In this document: in pieces, positions 1 to 6,582 of the stretch
Position numbering within the stretch: the stretch's first letter is position 1
Layout: each line of letters begins with the position of its first letter
Assembly (NCBI RefSeq): GCF_050268245.1
Contig: NZ_JBNNGK010000021.1
Span: 1-60,320 of the forward strand
Origin: JBNNGK01 sp050268245
Lineage (GTDB): Bacteria; Pseudomonadota; Gammaproteobacteria; Enterobacterales; Enterobacteriaceae
Reading direction: 5' to 3'
Length of the DNA stretch: 60,320 nucleotides
The notes under the pieces: generated by a model
What the model saw: the letters and a program-made list of their open reading frames with translations, nothing else
What the model was told of the DNA's origin: nothing
Databases searched by the model: none
Made by a program: the position numbers and the translations under genes

Positions 1-95
1 TGCTTTAAGTTTCTTTTCGTCCATAATTTGCCTGTCTCCATTGTCAGGAAGAACATATCAAAAACAGGCAATTACACAATTTAAATTACAGTCTC
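1..95 (-). mobile_element. End of an IS256-family insertion sequence (partial, runs off left edge)
   Basis: Bases 1-24 read on the minus strand give an ATG and the residues MDEKKLKA, which match the N-terminus I remember for IS256-family transposases in enterobacteria. The following non-coding stretch up to a GAGACTGTAA-like end (minus-strand reading, outer base near 95) looks like the untranslated terminus of the same element. Only eight residues are visible, so the family call rests on recognition of a short motif plus the terminal sequence. The exact outer boundary is inferred. Confidence 0.5.
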
Positions 96-134
96 ATAAA
101 TACCGCCTCATACCGTTAAATCACGTCGAAAACG

Positions 135-644
135 TTATTTCTCTACCGCGCTGTTAACCGTCTCGCTGGCCTGCCATACCCGATATTTAACTTCCACATC
201 TTTCGGTACATAGACCACGATTGGCAGGCGACTGTTATAACGCTGCATCGCAGCGTCGCCCAAATTCGCTGCAACAAACTGCTCATGCTTAGTATTGTCC
301 GGGCACGCCATCATCGTAGAGGCCGGAGCTGACAATTTATCCAGCACCAGATAGCTGTAGCCCCAACCAGACAGCGTTTTACTTTCCAAGTTGCCGCCCA
401 TCATATGGCGATTGCAATCCACTTCTAACACTTTACCGATCAGCAGCTCTACCTTAAGGTTTTCTTCGTTTTCCTGCTTAGGTAAATAAATCACCTGCCG
501 TGTCATGTCCTTCTCCGCCTGCGGATAAGGTGCGATTTTTTCCAAAGGCTGTTTGCTAACATCACCCTTTTCAGCAGGAGGTGTCGCGGCGCCAGCAGTG
601 CTTGCCATCAGCATACTGGCAATCAACAAAGAGATCTTTTTCAT
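135..644 (-). CDS. eco: Ecotin, periplasmic serine protease inhibitor
   Basis: This 169-residue protein is ecotin, a dimeric periplasmic inhibitor of trypsin-fold serine proteases. Residues 1-19 form a Sec signal peptide ending in a small-residue cleavage site (TAGA/AT). The reactive loop is visible as STMMACP at residues 109-115, with the P1 methionine at 111. The two conserved cysteines, at about 77 and 114, flank it and should form the known disulfide. The length agrees with E. coli ecotin. The gene stands alone, with its 3' end 39 bases from the outer end of the left-edge insertion sequence. The family assignment is secure. Confidence 0.96.
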   Translation of the reverse strand: MKKISLLIASMLMASTAGAATPPAEKGDVSKQPLEKIAPYPQAEKDMTRQVIYLPKQENEENLKVELLIGKVLEVDCNRHMMGGNLESKTLSGWGYSYLVLDKLSAPASTMMACPDNTKHEQFVAANLGDAAMQRYNSRLPIVVYVPKDVEVKYRVWQASETVNSAVEK

Positions 645-1315
645 GTACTTTCCCTATTATTTATCTGAAGCTCCACTATAAATTAATACACTCCTTCCCA
701 TCACACCAGTAGTTTAATATTCTTTACAAAAGAAAATAAAACGATGTTAATACTATGTTTAATTTTGTTTTCAGGGAAATCAGCCACCTAAATGGCGTTA
801 ATCTCAGCTAATATACTCATCGACCACATCACCGGATAGGCTTCTTTGAGATAGGCTGAGTATCACGGTGGGAAATATCCGTTGGGATGTGTTTTAATAG
901 ATTTGCTCAATAGCGGGCACGCATAGCGCACTGTCTGGCTGCACTCCAGCCAATTTTTTTTCACGTGATGCGCCTATAGGCAATGTTCCGGCTTATTCTT
1001 CGTCCTTCAGTTATCGCAGATCAATCTTAATCAGAACGCAAAATGCCTTCACGACCTACAGGATCCACGGAGTCTGAGCACTCATGATTCTCATCCTATT
1101 TGATTGATAGTAAATAACTTATAAAGATTCCGGCATAAGGAAAAGCTTTGCTTACCGCATTGTTGAACAACTCGGATTGAAGAAAGGCAACGTATTGAAT
1201 TTAAATAACTAAAAATGCTTATTAAGATTTTTCTCGTTGAGATTAAAATTAGTTTAAACTAGGTGAATTGAGCTAAGTGGTTCTGCATCAGTGAGTTTTA
1301 ACCGGGATACCTAAA
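645..1315. other. Gene-free interval of about 670 bp between eco and the ToxR-like regulator
   Basis: No convincing protein-coding gene is visible on either strand. The region must carry the divergent promoters of eco (minus) and of the regulator at 1316 (plus). It also holds an orphan intrinsic terminator at 936-961, and a possible promoter with TTTACA at 723-728 and GTTAAT at 746-751 (17-bp spacing). Together these could bound a small RNA of about 200 nt on the plus strand. Confidence 0.5.
936..961 (+). terminator. Orphan intrinsic terminator
   Basis: A TGGCTG/CAGCCA stem (936-941 and 47-52 of the same hundred) closes a five-base loop and is followed by one A and eight consecutive T residues. 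This is a canonical Rho-independent terminator on the plus strand. No plus-strand gene lies upstream of it in the window, which makes it a marker for a possible non-coding transcript. Confidence 0.6.
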
Positions 1316-2140
1316 GTGAATAACATCTATCTTTTAAATGAGAAAGTTCGTTTTATTTCTGACCAACACAGGTTGGAACCCGTAGATGATCAAGGGCCTC
1401 CCATCGCGCTCAACGTACCGGCCAGTCGCTGTCTATTACTGTTACTACAACGGCAAGGCGAAGTAATTAGCCAGAAAGAATTTTTGTACGAGGTATGGGA
1501 AAGCAAAGGTCAATTTGCGAATGCAAATACCTACTTCCAAAACATTTATTTGTTGCGTAGGGCATTAAAGATCGCCGGTATCGAAGAAATAATGATCAAA
1601 ACGATACCTAAAGAAGGGCTTATGTTCATCGGTAAGTGCGCATTGATTGAGGAAGATGGTCCGGAGCCGCTGAATGAAAACGCTGATGTGAATTTAAGCA
1701 CCAGCACCTTAGCCTCTCCCGCCCATTCAGTTTTGCCGGAGAAGCCCGCGAACTCGACGCCGAAGAAATTTATTGCCTGGAAAACGCGTTATCCTCTAAA
1801 AAAAATAGCCTTGGCTGGCTTGTTGATGGTGGCGATACTTTCATCATTTATGGCCTATCAGGACATTAAAAGAGATACGGATTTTTTCGCCGACTACGTC
1901 GCCATCGGCGATGTTAATCAGTGCACTGTTTATAGCAATAAAAAATATGTTCTGCGTGCGAAACATGAATACGTTAATTTTTTTGTGAAAAAAAACATCA
2001 CCTGCGAACCCGGACAGGTTGCTTACATAGCGATAAATCCTGAAGCGATACGGGTGCTGATTCACATTTGTGACAAAAGCATCAATAACTCCGCATCATG
2101 TTTAACAAAATTTTATTTTGAGCCAAAAAATGAAAAGTAA
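1316..2140 (+). CDS. ToxR/CadC/MarT-type membrane-bound transcriptional regulator
   Basis: This 274-residue protein starts at GTG. Residues 1 to about 108 form an OmpR-type winged-helix DNA-binding domain; the stretch with SQKEFLYEVW and NTYFQNIYLLRRAL is the typical CadC/ToxR core. A Ser/Pro-rich linker follows, then one transmembrane segment at about 163-182 and a periplasmic domain of about 90 residues with four cysteines (203, 230, 252, 262). ToxR-like proteins of this layout sense signals in the periplasm and bind DNA from the membrane. The next gene overlaps it and encodes a FidL-like protein, so the pair resembles Salmonella MarT-FidL and, in architecture, ToxR-ToxS. Its target genes are not evident here. 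Confidence 0.82.
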   Translation: MNNIYLLNEKVRFISDQHRLEPVDDQGPPIALNVPASRCLLLLLQRQGEVISQKEFLYEVWESKGQFANANTYFQNIYLLRRALKIAGIEEIMIKTIPKEGLMFIGKCALIEEDGPEPLNENADVNLSTSTLASPAHSVLPEKPANSTPKKFIAWKTRYPLKKIALAGLLMVAILSSFMAYQDIKRDTDFFADYVAIGDVNQCTVYSNKKYVLRAKHEYVNFFVKKNITCEPGQVAYIAINPEAIRVLIHICDKSINNSASCLTKFYFEPKNEK

Positions 2141-2594
2141 TAAATTTAGATTCCTAATTATTCTATTTATTATAATTACACTATCCTCTCTGGTGATTCA
2201 CATGGTATCCCAATATCGTGCCAATCACTTCTCCTGCCGGGGCAGCGTGCATTACTTCAAGGATGATGCCCAATTCACAGCCCACCTGAAATTTATGTTT
2301 AATGGCGGGAAAGGCGAAGTGAGCTCGCTGGGAGAGTTCCTAGAACAGGGTGAGAAGAGCCAGAAAATTTCGCAATCGCTGAAATTTAACTATACCCGTA
2401 CGGGCGATGATATGTTTTTGATTTCCACACAATCCACATTACCAGATAGCCTGGCTAAAATTATGACGAATCTCGTTCCGGACTTCTATCTGTACCCCGA
2501 TCGAGGGCTGCGCATTCATATCTATCGCCAAGGGAACAAGGGCTATGTCTTCATGGTTGATAATATTCCCTCTTTTATCTGCGCCAAGATTTAA
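2130..2594 (+). CDS. FidL-like inner-membrane protein, probable partner of the upstream regulator
   Basis: The ATG at 2130 gives 154 residues and overlaps the regulator's 3' end by 11 bases, which suggests translational coupling. An in-frame TTG at 2118 would add four residues but is less likely. A hydrophobic segment at about residues 6-25 anchors the protein, and the rest is predicted periplasmic, with a cysteine near residue 36 and one at the penultimate motif FICAKI. FidL-type proteins accompany MarT/CadC-like regulators, and a ToxS-like stabilising role is plausible. That role is an inference from gene order and topology. Confidence 0.7.
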   Translation: MKSNKFRFLIILFIIITLSSLVIHMVSQYRANHFSCRGSVHYFKDDAQFTAHLKFMFNGGKGEVSSLGEFLEQGEKSQKISQSLKFNYTRTGDDMFLISTQSTLPDSLAKIMTNLVPDFYLYPDRGLRIHIYRQGNKGYVFMVDNIPSFICAKI

Positions 2595-3043
2595 CCGTGA
2601 CTTGGCTATCATTCGGCATGTATGGCGTGCCTCGTCTCTGGCACGTCGCCCGATGTGGATTAATGATAAAACCGCTGATTAGCCAAGTGAGGTAAACAAT
2701 ACTTGCTTTCCATGATGCCCATCCCGCTGTATTGCTGCGCTATATCCAAAATACCTGGACTCGCCAAAACATTCGTAATCTTGATTAAATCAACCCTCAA
2801 CGATACTGCAGATTAGGACATATACCATTTACTCTTCACCAACATCAGTTTACCTTAAGTACGTTTTTTTGTTTTGTTGATCAGTAAGTTGCTGTTGCTG
2901 TTTTTTACTGGCACTGCGATCGGCAATCTTTAGTGCAACGCTGCCTACCTTAATCAAGAGGCAGATTAGTGAATTTGGTTCAGCCAGTTGGTTGTTTATT
3001 GGTGGGTTCGCGGTTAATTACGCCGCAAAACGAGGTAAATATA
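2595..3043. other. Non-coding interval with a long inverted repeat
   Basis: The segment 2600-2688 is bounded by the 9-bp inverted repeat ACTTGGCTA / TAGCCAAGT, with a smaller imperfect GC-rich hairpin (GGCGTGCC / GGCACGTCGCC) inside it. There is no T-tract. The rest contains no recognised gene. The ybjG promoter presumably lies in the right half. A GTG at 2969 would extend ybjG by 25 residues that do not resemble the family, so that extension was not used. Confidence 0.4.
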
Positions 3044-3649
3044 ATGGAGCAGTTGAATTATCTTCTTTTCGCCTGGATGAATGCGACTCCATCCTCGCCT
3101 GAATGGTCTATCGATCTCGCGATGTTTTTAGCTCGCGATGTGATCGCTATTGTTCCGTTACTGATCGTCGGGCTTTGGTTTTGGGGATCAAAGAAGAGTT
3201 TAGTATCGCAACGTGAAGTGGTCGCCAAGACGACCATTGCTCTCGGTTTCTCGCTGTTAGCCTCCGCTTCAATCGGCATGCTGCTGCCGCATGAAAGGCC
3301 ATTTGTCGCCGGTATCGGTTATACCTTCTTGTATCATGCACCAGACAGTTCGTTTCCAAGCGATCACGGTACCGCTATTTTCACCTTTGCTATTGCTTTC
3401 CTCTGTTGGCACCGCGTCTGGTCCGGCATCACGCTTTTGATTATCGCCTTAGGCATTGCTTGGTCACGTGTTTACCTTGGCGTGCACTGGCCATTGGATA
3501 TGGTCGGCGGTTTTATGCTGGGGTTAGTTGGTTGTCTGTTCGCCCAATTGGTGTGGAATCTGTTTGGTGACTTGATTGCTCACAAATTGGCGCGTTTGTA
3601 TCGCTTCCTCTTTGCTTTCCCCATTCGTAAAGGCTGGATAAAAGAATAA
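3044..3649 (+). CDS. ybjG: Undecaprenyl-diphosphatase (PAP2 family, YbjG/BcrC type)
   Basis: This 201-residue integral membrane phosphatase dephosphorylates undecaprenyl pyrophosphate and so recycles the lipid carrier for peptidoglycan and O-antigen. The PAP2 signature is clear: PHERPF, then SFPSDHGT, then SRVYLGVHWPLD, which supplies the catalytic histidine and aspartate. Several hydrophobic helices cover most of the protein. The ATG at 3044 was chosen because GAGGT lies eight bases upstream and because the N-terminus MEQLNYLLFAWMNATP aligns with E. coli YbjG. In E. coli ybjG is also next to deoR, dacC, gstB and yliI, so synteny supports the name. Confidence 0.93.
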   Translation: MEQLNYLLFAWMNATPSSPEWSIDLAMFLARDVIAIVPLLIVGLWFWGSKKSLVSQREVVAKTTIALGFSLLASASIGMLLPHERPFVAGIGYTFLYHAPDSSFPSDHGTAIFTFAIAFLCWHRVWSGITLLIIALGIAWSRVYLGVHWPLDMVGGFMLGLVGCLFAQLVWNLFGDLIAHKLARLYRFLFAFPIRKGWIKE

Positions 3650-3839
3650 TCTGTTTGGGGCGCTAGCGCCCCTCATCCACCTGATCGTGGTAGTCTTCTG
3701 CGATCCCCACAACGTAATGATATCCCTGCCGATTGAAGTTCAGTCAACGCGTTCACTGTTTAGCACAATCGGCTCAGGTACATTGAGCCGCACAGCATCA
3801 CTCCATGCTCTCTTCACCCCATTCAGCCAAATGATCATG

Positions 3840-3855
3840 TGTGACTTTTATCACC
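3840..3855 (+). promoter_or_regulatory. CRP-like binding site upstream of deoC
   Basis: TGTGA-N6-TCACC matches the CRP consensus TGTGA-N6-TCACA in nine of ten core positions. It lies about 175 bp before the deoC start. CRP control is established for the E. coli deo promoters. No second strong site at the classical CytR-permissive spacing was seen. Confidence 0.6.
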
Positions 3856-3966
3856 CTGCAATGTTACAAAAGTAACATCAAAACAAAACACCACCGTTTA
3901 TAGAACAAAACAGAAGGATAAAGTCTCGATTTTTCTTAAACCAGTCTATGTCATTAGCCTCTTTAA

Positions 3967-3982
3967 TGTTATTATTATAACA
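3967..3982 (+). promoter_or_regulatory. DeoR-type operator in front of deoC
   Basis: TGTTATTATTATAACA has the half-sites and total length of the E. coli DeoR operator (TGTTA-N6-TAACA, 16 bp). It lies 33 bp upstream of the deoC start, and deoR itself is the next gene, so local repression with relief by deoxyribose 5-phosphate is likely. Confidence 0.68.
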
Positions 3983-4014
3983 ATGCTAACATTCAGACTA
4001 ATTAAGGAACTGCG

Positions 4015-4695
4015 ATGACGACCGAAAACATTAACTACGCCCGTTATATTGATCATACCCTGCTGGCGATGGATGCGACCGAAGCCCAGATCACCACATT
4101 GTGCGAAGAAGCAAAGCAGCATAATTTCTATGCGGTATGCGTAAATTCTGGTTATGTACCACTGGCCGCGCATTTGTTACAAGACAGCGAAGTACAGGTA
4201 TGTTCAGTTATCGGTTTTCCATTAGGTGCTGGTTTGACCGTAACGAAAGCCTTTGAAGCCAAAGCCGCCATCGCCGCTGGCGCACAAGAAATTGATATGG
4301 TGATCAATGTCGGTTGGCTGAAAAGCGGCTTGCTGGAACAGGTTAAAGAAGATATTGCCGCAGTGCGCGAAGTTTGCGCAGCGATCCCGTTGAAGGTAAT
4401 ATTGGAAACTTGTCTGCTCAGTGATGCGCAAATCGTTCAGGTTTGCGAAATGTGTCGCGAACTTGATGTTGCCTTTGTTAAAACCTCTACCGGCTTTAGC
4501 ACCGGGGGCGCACGTGAAGAACACGTTAAACTGATGCGTGAAACCGTAGGTAGCAAAATGGGCGTGAAAGCTTCCGGTGCCGTTCGCGATCGCGCAACGG
4601 CGGAGAAGATGATCGCAGCCGGCGCCACCCGTATCGGTACCAGCTCTGGCGTCGCAATCGTTTCCGGCGATCAGGCTGCCGCTGGCAGCTATTAA
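4015..4695 (+). CDS. deoC: Deoxyribose-phosphate aldolase (short DERA type)
   Basis: This 226-residue TIM-barrel aldolase cleaves 2-deoxyribose 5-phosphate to glyceraldehyde 3-phosphate and acetaldehyde. The Schiff-base lysine is Lys156 in VAFVKTSTGF. Lys185 in GVKASGAVRD and Asp94 in EIDMVINVG complete the active site. It belongs to the short DERA class of about 220 residues, not the 259-residue type of the E. coli deoCABD operon, and no deoA, deoB or deoD is adjacent. It is followed by deoR in the same direction and preceded by a DeoR operator and a CRP-like site, consistent with deoxynucleoside catabolism under local control. Confidence 0.95.
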   Translation: MTTENINYARYIDHTLLAMDATEAQITTLCEEAKQHNFYAVCVNSGYVPLAAHLLQDSEVQVCSVIGFPLGAGLTVTKAFEAKAAIAAGAQEIDMVINVGWLKSGLLEQVKEDIAAVREVCAAIPLKVILETCLLSDAQIVQVCEMCRELDVAFVKTSTGFSTGGAREEHVKLMRETVGSKMGVKASGAVRDRATAEKMIAAGATRIGTSSGVAIVSGDQAAAGSY

Positions 4696-4740
4696 TCGCT
4701 AGCGCTCCGTCAGGCCGCCAGCAATAAAGCGAAAATAACT

Positions 4741-4777
4741 CGGGGTAAGGTGTCAATTCGCACTGCCCCGAATTTTT
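4741..4777 (+). terminator. Weak terminator-like hairpin after deoC
   Basis: An imperfect stem opens with CGGGG (4741-4745), closes with CCCCG (4766-4770), and is followed by AATTTTTAT. The central part pairs poorly. It may partially separate deoC from deoR. Confidence 0.35.
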
Positions 4778-4859
4778 ATAATTCTTGATTTCTGTCGTTG
4801 AACAGATCCGCAAATAGCAGTTGGTGACTCTTTTATCTCTAAATTAATGGGAATTCTCG

Positions 4860-5624
4860 ATGGAAACGCGGCGCGAAGAACGTATCAACCGGTTAGTCCA
4901 GGCTTTAAAGCGCTCTGACAAGATTCACTTGAAGGAGGCTGCTGCACTACTGGGCGTATCGGAAATGACGATTCGTCGCGATCTCAGCGCAGAACCCAGT
5001 TCGGTGGTACTCCTCGGCGGTTATGTCGTGTCCGATCCACGTAATAATGGCGTCACACATTATTTTGTATCCGATCAAAAAGCCAAGCAGGTTAATGAGA
5101 AACGGCGTATCGGGCTACTTGCCGCCCCGTTAATCAATGAAAACGATACCGTATTTTTTGATTGCGGTACCACTACACCAGCGATCATCGACGCCATCGC
5201 TGACGATCTGCCATTCACCGCAGTTTGTCATTCATTGAACACGTTTCTAGCACTGCAGGACAAACCACATTGTACCGTGATCCTGTGTGGCGGCGAGTTC
5301 CAACCTAACAACTACATCTTTAGTGGCGTCGGCAAACATAATGAGATGGATTACATTTGCCCAAATATTGCCTTTATTTCCGCAGCGGGCCTCAGTCTGG
5401 AGCAGGGAGCTACCTGTTTTAACTTCAACGAGTTAGAAATGAAGCATCGGGCCATCGCGATGGCACAGCAAAAAATCTTGGTCGCCGACCACAGCAAATT
5501 TGGTAAGGTAAAACCGGCCTGTATCAGCTCTCTGACCGAATTTGATCGCGTGATTACCGATCGTCAACCCGATAGTACCTTCTCTGATTATTTTAACAAA
5601 AATGCGATTTCCATCCGCTACTAA
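4860..5624 (+). CDS. deoR: Deoxyribonucleoside regulator DeoR
   Basis: This 254-residue DeoR-family repressor has an N-terminal helix-turn-helix at about residues 20-40 (LKEAAALLGVSEMTIRRDLS) followed by the sugar-phosphate-sensing DeoRC domain. FDCGTTTPAI, the hallmark phosphate-binding segment, is near residue 100. Length and sequence fit E. coli DeoR, which binds deoxyribose 5-phosphate as inducer. It follows deoC by 164 bp, and the operator at 3967 is the obvious local target. The E. coli order ybjG-deoR-dacC is kept, with deoC and sdaCB inserted around it. Confidence 0.95.
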   Translation: METRREERINRLVQALKRSDKIHLKEAAALLGVSEMTIRRDLSAEPSSVVLLGGYVVSDPRNNGVTHYFVSDQKAKQVNEKRRIGLLAAPLINENDTVFFDCGTTTPAIIDAIADDLPFTAVCHSLNTFLALQDKPHCTVILCGGEFQPNNYIFSGVGKHNEMDYICPNIAFISAAGLSLEQGATCFNFNELEMKHRAIAMAQQKILVADHSKFGKVKPACISSLTEFDRVITDRQPDSTFSDYFNKNAISIRY

Positions 5625-6492
5625 TCCATTAATATTATTCTCCCGCCGGTAAGCTTACCGGCGCGGCTTCGCTTCCTCACCCTCACTTATTTTGCGTGAA
5701 TTTTGCGCAATCAAATAATCTAAAATACCAAAAACCCCCAACACTCAGTTAATAAATTGCAAAAAATCACCATTGTGATTATTTCCATACAAAACAAAGT
5801 GGCGTAATAACCAGCGCTTAACGTAAATGAACCGATTTTTTATCGCCTCAGTGTCGGGATAAAACAGCAACAAAACGCGAGGGTGATATAACGTAAATGA
5901 GGAAAAAATAGGCAATAAAAAGCATTCACAATATGAATACTTAGAAGTTGGAGTTCGGATTCATTCCATCTGTTTAGATAGCTTATCTATTACTTCATAT
6001 AAAAGTAACCCATAAATATCAATACATTAAATAAAAATCGAGCATGACACTAATGTGATCTGCGTCACTAAAATAGCTTAATAACGGTTTTTAACTAGAT
6101 CCGGCCATTCGCTTAAAATATATTGCTCGGCTTATTATCAACTGCAGCAATTTGTGTGGTTAAAATTCAAACAAGGCAGATAATCTCATTAAACATGTCA
6201 AAAACCATTTTTAGCATAAAATATTACACAATCGCGCAACATATGCATAAAAACTCACCTTATTCGTCATTTTCCACACACATTACGCATTTGGGAGCAT
6301 GATCACGGTTGTTTCCACTGTAAATCGTTATCTTGCCGCCAACAAAATCGGAAGACACAGAATTATCCGATAAATGACTATTTTATCTGCCTGCCTACGG
6401 TAGAACATTTTGAGTGAGTTAACCGGCTGCGGTAATTAGCGCAATAAACAACCAGGGGGAGATCATTATCCCCGCAAGTAACGCCCAATTTT
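5625..6492. other. Long AT-rich regulatory interval upstream of sdaCB
   Basis: No gene is visible in this stretch. After deoR there is a perfect 20-bp palindrome CGCCGGTAAGCTTACCGGCG (5644-5663), which can form a hairpin but has no T-tract. Further on are an AATCAC-N4-GTGATT inverted repeat (5765-5780), two copies of TAACGTAAATGA 70 bp apart (5819-5830 and 5889-5900), and a CRP-like site at 6054. The sdaC promoter probably lies just after that site, which would leave a 5' leader of nearly 500 nt. Confidence 0.5.
6054..6069 (+). promoter_or_regulatory. CRP-like site for sdaCB
   Basis: TGTGA-N6-TCACT within AATGTGATCTGCGTCACTAA is a near-consensus CRP site. A TTTAAC hexamer at about 6090-6095 is placed where a class II promoter would have its -10 element. 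CRP dependence of sdaC is established for E. coli. The site-to-promoter assignment here is inferred. Confidence 0.55.
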
Positions 6493-6536
6493 ACCAGCGG
6501 TGTATCTATCTGATGACACCTCTGGTTTTAGCTTTA
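6493..6536 (+). promoter_or_regulatory. Terminator-like hairpin in the sdaC leader
   Basis: ACCAG-GGTGT (6493-6503) can pair with ACACC-CTGGT (6516-6526) in an interrupted stem. The 3' side runs into a T-rich tract (TTTAGCTTTAGTTTT). The structure sits 57 bp before sdaC and contains the start codon of the small Leu-rich open frame at 6513. This could be an attenuator. Confidence 0.4.
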
Positions 6537-6560
6537 GTTTTGCCTTTAATTTTAAATTAA
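6513..6560 (+). CDS. Possible Leu-rich leader peptide upstream of sdaC
   Basis: An ATG at 6513 opens a 15-codon frame encoding MTPLVLALVLPLILN and ending in TAA, 22 bp before sdaC. Six of the fifteen codons are leucine. No strong ribosome binding site is visible, only AGCGGTG about ten bases upstream. The small frame lies inside a terminator-like hairpin. It could be a leader peptide coupling sdaCB expression to leucine or translation rate, or a chance frame in T-rich DNA. Confidence 0.3.
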   Translation: MTPLVLALVLPLILN

Positions 6561-6582
6561 CGTGTTCACTTCGGAGACATTT

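Larger units (their letters stand above)
3650..4014. other. Non-coding interval upstream of deoC
   Basis: The interval holds a perfect 16-bp palindrome (GGGGCGCTAGCGCCCC, 3657-3672) just after ybjG with no T-run, so it is at best a weak terminator. It also holds a CRP-like site and a DeoR-like operator, listed separately. A 62-codon open frame in the interval shows no recognisable protein features. Confidence 0.5.

Noticed and set aside
3687..3875. 62-codon open frame upstream of deoC
   Set aside because: The composition is not protein-like, there is no ribosome binding site, and the frame overlaps the CRP-like site.
5765..5780. AATCAC-N4-GTGATT as a CRP site
   Set aside because: The half-sites face the wrong way and the spacing is wrong for CRP (TGTGA-N6-TCACA). 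It is kept only as an unassigned inverted repeat.
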